The notes below the pieces were generated by a model. That model was not told the DNA's origin, ran no database searches, and saw nothing but the letters and a program-made list of their open reading frames with translations. This document shows positions 1-8,982 of a stretch of DNA of 64,000 nucleotides, one piece after another (the stretch's first letter is position 1; every line of letters begins with the position of its first letter). Both the position numbers and the translations under genes were made by a program. The DNA is from Macrococcoides equi (GTDB taxonomy: Bacteria > Bacillota > Bacilli > Staphylococcales > Staphylococcaceae): the NCBI RefSeq assembly GCF_047425865.1, contig NZ_CP179735.1; one strand, given 5' to 3'.

Positions 1-692
1 TTGGTCAGTTAGCAGCTAATACAGCTCACGAAATTAAAAACCCACTAACCTCTATAAAAGGCTTTGTAGACTTACTAGAAATGCAATATGATCCTAAAAA
101 AGAAAACAAATACTTCTATATCGTTAAAACAGAATTAGAACGCATTAATTCAATCGTCGGACAATTTTTACTACTGGGAAAACCAACAAAATTGGATGTA
201 GAAATAGTTGATTTAAGAGAAATTGTCCGAGAGACAATTGCATTTTTAGAATATGACTTAAGTATGAATAATATTCGTACGATAAAAAGTTATACGGATC
301 ATCAGACACTAGTACATGTAGCCAACGATCAATTCAAACAGATTATTATCAATATTATTCAGAATGCAAAAGATGCAATCGAAGATCAGAAACAAGGGAT
401 TATTGAAATAAAAGTAGATCATACCGATTCAGAGGCAATACTTTCAATACGCGACAATGGTTGCGGGATGGATGACGATATCCTAAAACAATTATTTAAT
501 CCGTTCTTTACTACTAAAAGTAATGGTACGGGACTAGGAATACCCGTATCAAAGAGTATCATCGATGCGAATAACGGAGAAATAGAAGTTATCAGCAAAG
601 TGGATGTAGGCACAACTTTTATTATTAAACTACCCTTAGTCTCAATCCCATCTGAGTATGATCAGATGAATATACAACATAAAGTAAATTAA
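1..692 (+). CDS. Sensor histidine kinase, 3' part (5' end outside window)
   Basis: The visible ~229 codons (frame begins at base 3) hold the dimerisation and catalytic half of a histidine kinase. The phospho-acceptor H-box HEIKNPLTSIKGF lies at the very start, so it autophosphorylates on that histidine. An HATPase_c domain follows, with an N-box (IINIIQNAKDAI), G1 (DNGCGM) and G2 (GTGLGIPVSKS). The H-box style is that of Bacillus sporulation-type PAS kinases, but the sensor region is not visible, so the signal is unknown. No response regulator follows; the gene ends at a strong hairpin and then a repeat, so it looks like an orphan or the last gene of its operon. The family is certain; the identity is not. 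Confidence 0.9.
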   Translation, partial: GQLAANTAHEIKNPLTSIKGFVDLLEMQYDPKKENKYFYIVKTELERINSIVGQFLLLGKPTKLDVEIVDLREIVRETIAFLEYDLSMNNIRTIKSYTDHQTLVHVANDQFKQIIINIIQNAKDAIEDQKQGIIEIKVDHTDSEAILSIRDNGCGMDDDILKQLFNPFFTTKSNGTGLGIPVSKSIIDANNGEIEVISKVDVGTTFIIKLPLVSIPSEYDQMNIQHKVN

Positions 693-734
693 AAGAAGTC
701 CGTACTTAATCAAATGATTAAGTACGGACTTCTT
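693..734 (+). terminator. Hairpin after histidine kinase gene
   Basis: A perfect 20-bp inverted repeat (arms 693-712 and 715-734, loop AA) starts one base after the kinase stop codon. The T-tract after it is weak (CTTT), but its position between convergent genes suits a terminator. Confidence 0.75.
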
Positions 735-740
735 CTTTGC

Positions 741-1026
741 TTCCAGTTTGCCTGAACCTGAACGCATTTCAGACTGCCTCTTTTTGAAACGGCGTCTTCT
801 ATGCAGGTTCTTGTCAAACTTCAGCAATGCCTTCGAAATCAAAGAACGATTTCTTGTCTTTGCTTCCAGTTTGCCTGAACCTAAACGCATTTCAGACTGC
901 CTCTTTTTGAAACGGCGTCTTCTATGCAGGTTCTTGTCAAACTTCAGCAATGCCTTCGAAATCAAAGAACGATTTCTTGTCTTTGCTTCCAGTTTGTCTG
1001 AACCTAAACGCATTTCAGACTGTCTC
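741..1026 (-). repeat. Tandem 123-bp repeat, 2.3 copies, of a dispersed intergenic family
   Basis: Copies at 741-863 and 864-986 differ at one base only (760 versus 883), and a partial third copy covers 987 to about 1026. Read on the minus strand, each unit runs from GAGGCAGTCTGAA through AAACTGGA and the small hairpin GAAATC-GTTCTT-TGATTTC to GAAGACGCCGTTTC. The same series of blocks recurs at 44686-44940 on the plus strand. The period is exactly 41 codons, so open frames run through it on both strands, but nothing supports translation. This repeat fills the gap between the convergent kinase and potassium-channel genes, and its edge touches the stop codon of the latter. Confidence 0.9.
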
Positions 1027-2370
1027 TTATCCTATCATGATTCTTTCTTTTGGGTATCTAAATTTATCTGGTTCTGCTTTTCCACCTAGCATAATGATAA
1101 ATGATATCAATCCTACACGTCCGATAAACATTAGTGCCATAATAACTAATTTACTGATACTTGAAAGTTCTCCTGTTATACCTAATGACAAACCACATGT
1201 TCCAAAGGCACTCATGACTTCAAAGAAAATATCCAGTAAATCAAACTTACCATTTTCAAATAGAAGAATAATAAGCAATCCTGTAAAACAAATAATCGTT
1301 GCAAGCACCATTACTGCAAAGGTTCTCTGAATGTCAATTGGATGGATTTCCTTATTGAATACTTTTATCGTTGTTCTACCGTTACTATAGTTTATTAAGA
1401 ATAAAATCAGAATAGCAAAGGTTGTCGTTCGTATACCTCCACCTACTGAACTTGGACTTGATCCGATAAACATCAGTCCACCCATAAAAAAGCGTGATGC
1501 TTCTGACAGCTGGTTCAAATCAATTGTCGTTAAACCGGCACTTCTCGTTGAGGATGACTGAAATAATGCATAAAAGAATCCTTTATGCCACGGAATATTT
1601 TTAAATGCATGATTAAATTCAAATAAATAAATGGTTACTGTTCCGATAATATGTAGTAAAAAATACGTTGTGATCGTTAGTTTAGCAAAAAGACTAAATC
1701 TAAAATTCGGTATCTTATTTGTTAAATATGTTTTTATTTCTATAATCACTGGAAAACCTATCGCTCCTAATATAATTAGAAACATTGTAATCGTTTGAAC
1801 AAAATAATCATCAGCATAACTATTTAAAGAATCACCGGTAATATCTAATCCTCCATTTGTTGTGGCAGAGATTGATGCGAACAATCCGTTGAATAAGGCT
1901 TCTTTTAATGAGCCCATATCTTTATAAAAGTAAAATGTTAAAAATAGTGCTCCGACCGCTTCAATAAATAACATTGACTTTACGATTTCAAGAATCATCG
2001 TCACTACACCAGACATTTTATCCTGATTGTGATCGACCATAATCAATTGCCTTTCACGTATTCCTATTTTTTTACCGATAATCACCCAGAGTAATGTACC
2101 CATAGCCATCACACCTATACCGCCGAGATTAAGAATCAGCAGGATGATACACTGACCAAATGTTGAATATGTATCAGCAATTGAAACAGGAGATAATCCA
2201 GTAACACTCACGCCAGATACAGCGACGAATAAAGAATCAATATAACTGATTTCAACATGTGGTTTGTGTACATAAGGTATGCGTAGTAATAAAAAAGAAA
2301 TGAAAATCGCTACAAGATAATAAAGGACAATACCTTGCTGAGGTGTTAACTTTTGAAATAACTTGTTCAT
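1027..2370 (-). CDS. ktrD: KtrB/TrkH-type potassium uptake channel subunit
   Basis: This is a membrane K+ (Na+-coupled) channel subunit of the Trk/Ktr/HKT superfamily, normally gated by a cytoplasmic KtrA-type RCK protein, which is not in this window. The 447-residue length and the repeated M1-P-M2 layout fit; selectivity-filter-like stretches include VSVTGLSP near the N-terminus, SATTNGG, SSTRSAGL and FGTCGLSLG. The start is set at the ATG at 2370, with AAAGAAGTGA upstream; the longer frame from 2388 would add MKEVNA. Position next to htrA matches the second S. aureus Ktr channel gene, hence the symbol, which is less certain than the family. The stop codon directly abuts the repeat array. 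Confidence 0.9.
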   Translation of the reverse strand: MNKLFQKLTPQQGIVLYYLVAIFISFLLLRIPYVHKPHVEISYIDSLFVAVSGVSVTGLSPVSIADTYSTFGQCIILLILNLGGIGVMAMGTLLWVIIGKKIGIRERQLIMVDHNQDKMSGVVTMILEIVKSMLFIEAVGALFLTFYFYKDMGSLKEALFNGLFASISATTNGGLDITGDSLNSYADDYFVQTITMFLIILGAIGFPVIIEIKTYLTNKIPNFRFSLFAKLTITTYFLLHIIGTVTIYLFEFNHAFKNIPWHKGFFYALFQSSSTRSAGLTTIDLNQLSEASRFFMGGLMFIGSSPSSVGGGIRTTTFAILILFLINYSNGRTTIKVFNKEIHPIDIQRTFAVMVLATIICFTGLLIILLFENGKFDLLDIFFEVMSAFGTCGLSLGITGELSSISKLVIMALMFIGRVGLISFIIMLGGKAEPDKFRYPKERIMIG

Positions 2371-2403
2371 CGCATTCACTTCTTTCATAAATCTATAGAG
2401 AAT

Positions 2404-3918
2404 TTAAAGCTTTATTTTTACGTGTTTTTCAACACCATTTCTTTCAATTAAGACATCAATTGTATCACCAATTTTTTTGTCATTAAATAATATTTTTCTA
2501 AAATGTATTTTGGAGTTGACTTTTACATCATCGATTTGCTTAATCACATCTCCAACCATCAATCCACTCTCTTGCGCTTTTGATTTAGGTTCAAATGCAA
2601 TAACCTTTACTCCATCTTGATTAGTTGGTGAATTTGGATCATCCGGGTTACTAGGTGTTCCAATATTTTCTATCATAATACCCACTTTTGGTCGAGCTAT
2701 ACTGCCTTTTGTTTCAAGTATTTTTAGTTCTTTTTTAATTTCTTTTGCCGGAATACTAAAAGCTATACCTTCTACACCTGGCATAGAAATTTTCATAGTA
2801 TTTAGACCTATCATTTTACCTTGCGTATTTAGTAACGGTCCTCCAGAATTCCCCGGATTGATAGCTGCATCCGTTTGTAATACATTCATTTCCCAGTCAT
2901 AAATTTCATCACCATCAATATCAACAGGGACACTGCGTGACAAACCTGAAATAACACCAGTTGATACACTACCTGCTAACATTTTACCAAGCGGACTCCC
3001 CATTGCAATGACAGGTTGCCCTGGTACAAGCTTACTACCATCCATCTCAATAACACTGTTGAGATGACCTTTAGGGATTGTGAGTACTGCCATATCTGTC
3101 CATACATCATAACCAATCATTTTAGCTTTTTCTTTTTGATTATCATAAGAGACTTCAATTGCATTTGCGTTACCTACAACATGATAATTCGTAAGAATAT
3201 AAGCCTGATTTTTTTCGATCTTATAGATTACTCCTGAACCAATTCCAGCTTCCTCTGGCGCCTTAGATGCACTTTCAGGATTCAATGCATCGGTATTTTC
3301 AGCCTTTTGTAAATTCGTTACACTTACAATATTGTTCATATTTTTCTTTATCGCATTTTCTACTGTTAGGGGGGATTGGGCTAATTTTTCTTTTGCCGGC
3401 TTATTAAATAAGCTCATTAACAACATGCCAATTAATATACCAATCAGCATACCCATTAGTAATTTAGGGAGTACAGCAAGAAGACTGTTTTTGTTTGGCT
3501 TGTTTCTTTTGTCAGGTCTATTATCTTCACCTGAAGTGAGTGATGAAGTATCTGATATGGGCTCATCAGTAAATTCGTTTGTTTTAACAGATTTAGTTTC
3601 AACATCATCTTGATATTCCTGCACATTATCTTTATCTATTTGAGCGTCATTTATATCTTTTTCATTTTTAATATTCGTTGCTTCAATTTGATTGATATTT
3701 TTATCATCAACTGCTGACTTTTCAGTCTGAATAACATCATCAGCCGTGTCCGCATCAATATCTTCTCTTTGGATATCAACTGGTGGAATCACATCAATCT
3801 GATTATCTTTTTTATGTAAATAAGGATAAATCGGTCTTATTTTCTGTTCATCAAAAAAAAGTCTTTTTGGACGTTTATAATTTCTCTTTCTAATCACAAT
3901 CTTACGTTTAAATTGCAT
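2404..3918 (-). CDS. htrA: HtrA-like membrane-anchored serine protease
   Basis: This 504-residue DegP/HtrA-family protein acts in envelope protein quality control. In order: a basic N-terminus, a long acidic low-complexity cytoplasmic stretch (about residues 38-140), one membrane segment (about 147-171), a trypsin-like domain with triad H246 (TNYHVV), D275 (TDMAVL) and S358 (NPGNSGG), and a C-terminal PDZ domain (about 405-500). All catalytic residues are present. The start is the ATG at 3918, since GGAGGAA sits just upstream; the longest frame would start inside that binding site. It ends 33 bases upstream of the Ktr gene on the same strand, so the two may be co-transcribed. Confidence 0.93.
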   Translation of the reverse strand: MQFKRKIVIRKRNYKRPKRLFFDEQKIRPIYPYLHKKDNQIDVIPPVDIQREDIDADTADDVIQTEKSAVDDKNINQIEATNIKNEKDINDAQIDKDNVQEYQDDVETKSVKTNEFTDEPISDTSSLTSGEDNRPDKRNKPNKNSLLAVLPKLLMGMLIGILIGMLLMSLFNKPAKEKLAQSPLTVENAIKKNMNNIVSVTNLQKAENTDALNPESASKAPEEAGIGSGVIYKIEKNQAYILTNYHVVGNANAIEVSYDNQKEKAKMIGYDVWTDMAVLTIPKGHLNSVIEMDGSKLVPGQPVIAMGSPLGKMLAGSVSTGVISGLSRSVPVDIDGDEIYDWEMNVLQTDAAINPGNSGGPLLNTQGKMIGLNTMKISMPGVEGIAFSIPAKEIKKELKILETKGSIARPKVGIMIENIGTPSNPDDPNSPTNQDGVKVIAFEPKSKAQESGLMVGDVIKQIDDVKVNSKIHFRKILFNDKKIGDTIDVLIERNGVEKHVKIKL

Positions 3919-3933
3919 AATTTCCTCCATAAA

Positions 3934-3975
3934 AAAACTTAATGTATCTATTATAATATAAATACATTAAGTTTT
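3934..3975 (-). terminator. Terminator of the TerC-family gene
   Basis: Perfect 14-bp arms (3934-3947 and 3962-3975) are followed on the minus strand by a run of T. It separates the terC-like gene from htrA. The loop is AT-rich and includes TATAAT-like sequence. Confidence 0.8.
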
Positions 3976-3995
3976 ATATGAAATATCAGAAATTT

Positions 3996-4769
3996 TTATG
4001 GATTAGTCTGCTTTTTCTTACCACCAAACCAGCCTACCGCAAGGATGCCTAATAGAACACCCCAAAACGTAATTTGCCATGGTAATCCATGCGGGAAATC
4101 ATGTGGTAATATATGAATCGATTCATGCGCTAACACCATCACAACTAATTTAATACCTACCCATCCAACAATAGCAAATGCTGCAGCTTCTAATGTAGGA
4201 TTATCGTGTAATAATTTAACAAACCAAGTTGCAGCAAATCTCATAATGATTACACCGAGCATACCACCTGTAAACATTACCAGAAACTGTCCTAGATTCA
4301 TTCCACCAAACTGCGGACCAACTTCCGGTAAAGTAATAGCGATAGCGATTGCAGCAAGCATAGAATCAATCGCAAAAGCGATGTCTGCAAATTCTACTTT
4401 AGCAACAGTCATCCAGAATCCGCTACCTTTTTTACTATACTTTTCTAGCTCTGCTTCTTCAGCTTCACTCGTTGCATCGCCGGTTGTAAAATATTCATAA
4501 AGATTCTTAATCGACATAAATAGCAGATAAGCAGCTCCGAGTGCCTGAATTTGCCAGAATTTTGCTAAATATGCGATAGCAAATAATGAAGCGAAACGGA
4601 ATATAAATGCACCTACTAATCCGTAAAATAGCGCTTTTTTTCTTTGTTCTTCCGGTAGATGCTTAACCATTACAGCCATTACAATGGCGTTATCTGCAGC
4701 TAGTAATCCTTCTAATACAACAAGAACGATGACCACCCAGGCATAGGTTATTAATATCGACATATCCAT
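3996..4769 (-). CDS. TerC-family integral membrane protein
   Basis: A 257-residue polytopic membrane protein of the TerC family. Conserved acidic membrane motifs are visible: EGLLAADNAIV near residue 20 and FADIAFAIDSMLA near residue 127. TerC relatives in Bacillus (YkoY, YceF) are linked to Mn2+ efflux and metalation of exported proteins; metal transport here is inference. A GGAGTGAG site precedes the ATG. There is no room or sequence for a yybP-ykoY manganese riboswitch in the 79-base upstream gap. Position between prfC and htrA matches staphylococci. Confidence 0.88.
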   Translation of the reverse strand: MDMSILITYAWVVIVLVVLEGLLAADNAIVMAVMVKHLPEEQRKKALFYGLVGAFIFRFASLFAIAYLAKFWQIQALGAAYLLFMSIKNLYEYFTTGDATSEAEEAELEKYSKKGSGFWMTVAKVEFADIAFAIDSMLAAIAIAITLPEVGPQFGGMNLGQFLVMFTGGMLGVIIMRFAATWFVKLLHDNPTLEAAAFAIVGWVGIKLVVMVLAHESIHILPHDFPHGLPWQITFWGVLLGILAVGWFGGKKKQTNP

Positions 4770-4815
4770 AATCTCACTCCAATAAGATGATTTAATACCA
4801 TACTTTAAGTATTAT

Positions 4816-4850
4816 AAGCGAAATACACAACTAAGTTGTGTATTTTGCTT
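4816..4850 (-). terminator. Hairpin overlapping the prfC stop codon
   Basis: Near-perfect 16-base arms (4816-4831 and 4835-4850) meet around a 3-base loop. There is no clear T-tract on the minus strand, so termination is plausible rather than sure; a role in mRNA 3'-end stability would also fit. Confidence 0.5.
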
Positions 4851-6411
4851 AAAGTAAACTATATAATTTTATTTCCGGAAACTTATCCAGGAACCAACGT
4901 GTCGCAAACTCATTTTCAAATAAGAAGACTTTATTTCCAAAACGATCATCCACTAAAATTGATCGACTTCCGTTCATACTATCTTTAATATCTTCTTCGT
5001 TTTCAATCCAACGGGCAATTTTTCTTCCCACAGGTTCCATAATAACATCAACATTATATTCATTATTCATACGATGTTCGAATACTTCAAATTGTAATTG
5101 TCCGACTGCACCTAAAATAATTTGGTTAGTGTGCAATGTACGATATAACTGTATCGCACCTTCCTGAACCAACTGCTCTATACCTTTATGGAAATGCTTT
5201 TGCTTCAACACATTTTTCGGACTGACCTTCATAAAGATTTCAGGGGTAAACTGTGGTAATTTTTCAAACTTAAACTTCTGATTACCTCCAACAAGTGTAT
5301 CCCCAATCTGGAAGTTTCCTGAATCATAAAGACCGATAATGTCACCACTGACTGCATGATTGACTGTTTTAGTATCGTCAGCCATAAATGATGTTGATCG
5401 GGAAATCTTCATTTTCTTATCTGTACGTGTCAGTTTAACATCCATACCACGCTCGAACGCTCCACTTACAACGCGCATAAAAGCAATTCTATCGCGATGC
5501 TGTGGATTCATATTTGCTTGAATCTTAAAGATAAATCCAGAGAAACTTTCATCAAATGGTGAAACTTCCTCACCTTCCTCAGTTTTTCGTCCGCTTGGCA
5601 TCGGCGCATGGTCAACATAAGCATTCAAGAAATTTTGTACACCGAAGTTAGCAAGTGCCGAGCCAAAGAATACCGGTGTTAAATCTCCTGTGAGTAATTT
5701 ATCATTATCAAAGTCTTCACCTGCTCCGTCAACAAGCATCAATTCTTCAACTGCTTGTTCAAAAGCAGAGTCATTTGTAATAGGATGTTCTTCTACCAAT
5801 TCATAGTCTTCATTCAGATGAAGTACATTTTCTTCATCACGAAAAGGTTCAATCGTTTTATCTTTACGATCTATAATCCCAAAGAAGGATTGTCCCATAC
5901 CGATTGGCCAGTTCATTGGATACGTTTCAATTTCCAGTGTTTTTTCTATTTCTTCTAACAGTTCAAATGGTTCTTTACCAACGCGATCTAGCTTGTTGAT
6001 GAAAGTAAAGATTGGAATACCACGCATCTTACATACTTTAAATAATTTTAATGTCTGAGGCTCAATCCCTTTCGCACAGTCTATTACCATTACAGCACTA
6101 TCTACGGCCATTAATGTGCGGTACGTATCTTCAGAAAAGTCTTCGTGTCCTGGTGTATCTAAGATGTTAATCTTAAAGTTATCATAATCAAATTGCATTA
6201 CAGAACTTGTAACAGAAATTCCACGTTCTTTTTCTACATCCATCCAGTCACTTGTTGCAAACTTTCCAGTCTTCTTACCCTTTACAGTCCCCGCTTCACG
6301 AATGGCACCACCAAATAATAATAATTTTTCAGTTAATGTAGTTTTCCCGGCATCCGGGTGAGAGATAATAGCAAACGTTTTTCTTATTTCTACTTCTTGT
6401 TTTAATGTCAT
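4849..6411 (-). CDS. prfC: Peptide chain release factor 3
   Basis: RF3 is a translational GTPase that recycles RF1/RF2 from the ribosome after peptide release. The 520-residue protein shows G1 (SHPDAGKTTLTEK), G2 region (EKERGISV), G3 (DTPGHEDF) and G4 (NKLD), followed by the EF-Tu-like domain 2 and the RF3 C-terminal domain. Length is normal for the family. It follows the yueH-like gene by 9 bases and murE beyond, the same order as in staphylococci. Confidence 0.97.
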   Translation of the reverse strand: MTLKQEVEIRKTFAIISHPDAGKTTLTEKLLLFGGAIREAGTVKGKKTGKFATSDWMDVEKERGISVTSSVMQFDYDNFKINILDTPGHEDFSEDTYRTLMAVDSAVMVIDCAKGIEPQTLKLFKVCKMRGIPIFTFINKLDRVGKEPFELLEEIEKTLEIETYPMNWPIGMGQSFFGIIDRKDKTIEPFRDEENVLHLNEDYELVEEHPITNDSAFEQAVEELMLVDGAGEDFDNDKLLTGDLTPVFFGSALANFGVQNFLNAYVDHAPMPSGRKTEEGEEVSPFDESFSGFIFKIQANMNPQHRDRIAFMRVVSGAFERGMDVKLTRTDKKMKISRSTSFMADDTKTVNHAVSGDIIGLYDSGNFQIGDTLVGGNQKFKFEKLPQFTPEIFMKVSPKNVLKQKHFHKGIEQLVQEGAIQLYRTLHTNQIILGAVGQLQFEVFEHRMNNEYNVDVIMEPVGRKIARWIENEEDIKDSMNGSRSILVDDRFGNKVFLFENEFATRWFLDKFPEIKLYSLL

Positions 6412-6420
6412 AATTACTCC

Positions 6421-6660
6421 TTAAGTTTCAGCTGTCCACTGAGCAATTGAAAGTGCTAAGTGATTGGCTTCTTTTTCGTCTAATAAATTAAATAAATGCA
6501 GGTATAAATGTTCTACTAAAGCTTCTCCGAACATTTCATATTCCATTTGAATTGAAAAGAAAATATCCGGCACACTAACTAAAATAGTTTCTTCTTTTTT
6601 ATTTTCATGGATATAAACTTTACATTGTAAATCTTCTCCATTATAGTTTCTTATTTTCAT
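6421..6660 (-). CDS. YueH-family small protein
   Basis: A 79-residue soluble acidic protein of the uncharacterised YueH family, kept between murE and prfC in staphylococci. No catalytic motif or membrane segment is seen. The start is the ATG at 6660, which overlaps the murE stop (TGATG), with GGGAGAG 10 bases upstream; the frame would also allow a TTG one codon earlier. The overlap suggests translational coupling to murE. The function is unknown. Confidence 0.82.
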   Translation of the reverse strand: MKIRNYNGEDLQCKVYIHENKKEETILVSVPDIFFSIQMEYEMFGEALVEHLYLHLFNLLDEKEANHLALSIAQWTAET

Positions 6661-8138
6661 CAATTATCTCTCCCGTATTTAGCGTATGCCGCTTCTAATC
6701 CTATTAAATCATCACGATGAGGCACCTTTTCGTAACCAGGCATAATTTGATATGGTTCTCGTCCTTTTGAGGCCAACACAACCATATCACCCGGTTCGCT
6801 GATATCTATTGCATGTCTGATGCCTTCTGCACGATCTAAAAATGAAATAAAATTGTTGTGTGTAGCCCCGGATTCCAAAGCATCAGTTAATTTTTTAGGA
6901 TCATCATTAGCAGGATTATCTGGAGTAAATATTACATAATCCGCACGACATGCTATCGCTCCCATTTCAGGGGTCTTGGTAAGATCACGCTCACCTGCCA
7001 TACCTACTAGGAAAATCAGCTTACCACGTTTAAAGGGTTCTACGGCATCAATCAATTTATTCATACCATCTGGTGTGTGGGCGTAATCGATAATTAGATC
7101 TATCGGTAAATTTCTATCTAGTACTTCCAGGCGTCCCTCTACCGGATTTAAATTATCCGTAGCTTTGGCTAATATTTCAAATGAATGACCTTGTGTCCAC
7201 ATTGCGGTAAGCGTCGCGAGCATATTATAAACATTAAAGCGTCCAATATAAGGGCATTTAATCGTAACAATTCCTTCGGGACTCACCAAATCAAATGATA
7301 TACCATGGATAGTTTCCTGAATGTTTGTCGCTTTTATATCACATTCATTGTTTATACCATACGTAATCACTTCTCTAGGTGTCGCTATTAATAGCTCAGA
7401 TAAATAAGCATCATCACCATTAACAATTGCATATTTCGGTTTCTTATAATCATTGCCAAGTTGCGCAAATAATAGTGATTTATGAAAACCATAACGTTCC
7501 ATCGTATGATGAAAATCAAGATGATCCTGAGTTAAATTTGTGAAGATGGCCGCATCAATATCGACACCGTTTGTACGTCCAAGTGCTAAACCGTGACTAC
7601 TCATTTCCATCGCCATAGCTTTAGCACCTTTGTGTAATGCATCTTTTATATGATTGTTGAGAGTAATGGTTTCAGGAGTTGAGTTTGATCCCTTTGCGAC
7701 ATCCTCATTAAATTGGAATCCATTCGTCCCTAGATAAGCAGAATCAATTTTTAAGGCACGATGAATGTGATGTATCATAGTAGCCACACTTGTCTTTCCA
7801 TTAGTTCCTGTCACACCATAAGTCGTAAGCTTTTGACTAGGAAAATCCATGATATACTGCGCAAAGATGTTTGCAGTCTTTATCGTATCTTTCACAACAA
7901 CTTGACCAACCTCTTCACCTATCCCTGGAATATAGTGGTCGACCACTATCATCTTACATCCCTTAGCAACTACATCCGGTACATATTGATGACTATCTAC
8001 TGTATAGCCATGACTCGCTACAAACACTGATGATTCATCTGCTAATCTGGAATCTACTACTATTTTATCTATCTTTTTAGGAAATTTACCATAAACTTTC
8101 TTTGCTTTAATCACTTTCAGTAATGCTTTTGTTTCCAT
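6660..8138 (-). CDS. murE: UDP-MurNAc-tripeptide synthetase, L-lysine type
   Basis: A cytoplasmic Mur ligase that adds the third stem-peptide amino acid to UDP-MurNAc-L-Ala-D-Glu, using ATP. The 492-residue protein shows the P-loop GVTGTNGKTS (about residue 110), the Mur core and the C-terminal ligase domain. The substrate-selecting motif reads DNPA, as in the L-lysine-adding enzymes of staphylococci, not the DNPR typical of diaminopimelate enzymes. This predicts lysine-type peptidoglycan. A strong AAAGGAGGT precedes the start. The gene is divergent from the ABC transporter pair. Confidence 0.96.
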   Translation of the reverse strand: METKALLKVIKAKKVYGKFPKKIDKIVVDSRLADESSVFVASHGYTVDSHQYVPDVVAKGCKMIVVDHYIPGIGEEVGQVVVKDTIKTANIFAQYIMDFPSQKLTTYGVTGTNGKTSVATMIHHIHRALKIDSAYLGTNGFQFNEDVAKGSNSTPETITLNNHIKDALHKGAKAMAMEMSSHGLALGRTNGVDIDAAIFTNLTQDHLDFHHTMERYGFHKSLLFAQLGNDYKKPKYAIVNGDDAYLSELLIATPREVITYGINNECDIKATNIQETIHGISFDLVSPEGIVTIKCPYIGRFNVYNMLATLTAMWTQGHSFEILAKATDNLNPVEGRLEVLDRNLPIDLIIDYAHTPDGMNKLIDAVEPFKRGKLIFLVGMAGERDLTKTPEMGAIACRADYVIFTPDNPANDDPKKLTDALESGATHNNFISFLDRAEGIRHAIDISEPGDMVVLASKGREPYQIMPGYEKVPHRDDLIGLEAAYAKYGRDN

Positions 8139-8268
8139 AAAGTGACCTCCTTTAATTCAATTCTTAATTATACACCTTTTTAAAACTTTCGCCTATACAA
8201 GTTAAATATGTTCTTTCAAAATAAATAGCGTATAATGAGGTAAAAAATAAAGTTGGTGAGAATTTTTT

Positions 8269-8982
8269 ATGTCAAAAATAATAGTCAGTCAAATCTCAAA
8301 ATCATTTGGTAAACATACGGTGTTGAATGATATTAGTTTTTCAGTCAATAAAGGAGAAATGATCGGAATTATAGGCGCCTCGGGTTCAGGCAAAACAACA
8401 TTGATACAGTGTATGTTAGGTATCAAAACGCCTGATAGTGGAAATGTAACAATCGATGACCAATTTATGCCTGATTTAGATGCACTACAGCGCATCGGAT
8501 ATATGGCACAATCAGATGCTTTATACAGTGATTTAACCGGATTGGAACATTTAAAGTTTTTCGGTAAATTATATAAAATGAAAAGAACATTATTGAATGA
8601 GTCTATAAATCATGTTGCTGAGATCACAGAACTAACTCCACATCTAAAGAAACGCGTGGAGAACTACTCAGGAGGAATGAATCGAAGATTATCTCTAGCA
8701 ATCAGTTTATTGCATAACCCTGAGTTGATAATCTTAGATGAACCGACTGTCGGTATTGATCCATTGCTTAAAAGAAAAATATGGCATGAACTTCACCATC
8801 TCAAACAACATGGAAAAACGATTATACTTACGACGCATTTAATGGAAGAAGCTGAGTTATGTGATAAGTTATTACTACTTAATCATAATAAGATGATTGG
8901 TTTTGGTTCACCTGAACGCTTAAAAGCACATTATCACGCCAATAGCATTGAAGATATCTTTATAAAGGCGGGGAACTTATAA
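8269..8982 (+). CDS. ABC transporter ATP-binding protein (ABC-2 exporter)
   Basis: This 237-residue ATPase powers the permease that follows. It has Walker A (GASGSGKTT), the ABC signature (YSGGMNRRLS), Walker B (LIILDEPTVGIDP) and the switch histidine (LTTHL). Sequence type is that of drug, antibiotic or lipid exporters of the ABC-2 class; the substrate is unknown. A TATAAT lies about 36 bases before the start and GGTGAG serves as binding site. Its stop codon shares one base with the start of the permease gene, so the two are coupled. The pair lies between murE and ypfP, which are neighbours in S. aureus as I recall it. Confidence 0.9.
   Translation: MSKIIVSQISKSFGKHTVLNDISFSVNKGEMIGIIGASGSGKTTLIQCMLGIKTPDSGNVTIDDQFMPDLDALQRIGYMAQSDALYSDLTGLEHLKFFGKLYKMKRTLLNESINHVAEITELTPHLKKRVENYSGGMNRRLSLAISLLHNPELIILDEPTVGIDPLLKRKIWHELHHLKQHGKTIILTTHLMEEAELCDKLLLLNHNKMIGFGSPERLKAHYHANSIEDIFIKAGNL

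Noticed and set aside
642..1013. Minus-strand 123-residue frame made of 41-residue repeats (and the plus-strand frame 748-1089)
   Set aside because: The open frames arise because the DNA repeat is exactly 41 codons long. There is no ribosome binding site, both strands are open, and the unit is a DNA repeat found elsewhere without that frame.
741..1026. Possible CRISPR array
   Set aside because: The units are 123 bp and contiguous, with no unique spacers and no cas genes.
4770..4848. yybP-ykoY manganese riboswitch before the TerC gene
   Set aside because: The gap is 79 bases, partly taken by the prfC hairpin, and no conserved riboswitch core was seen.
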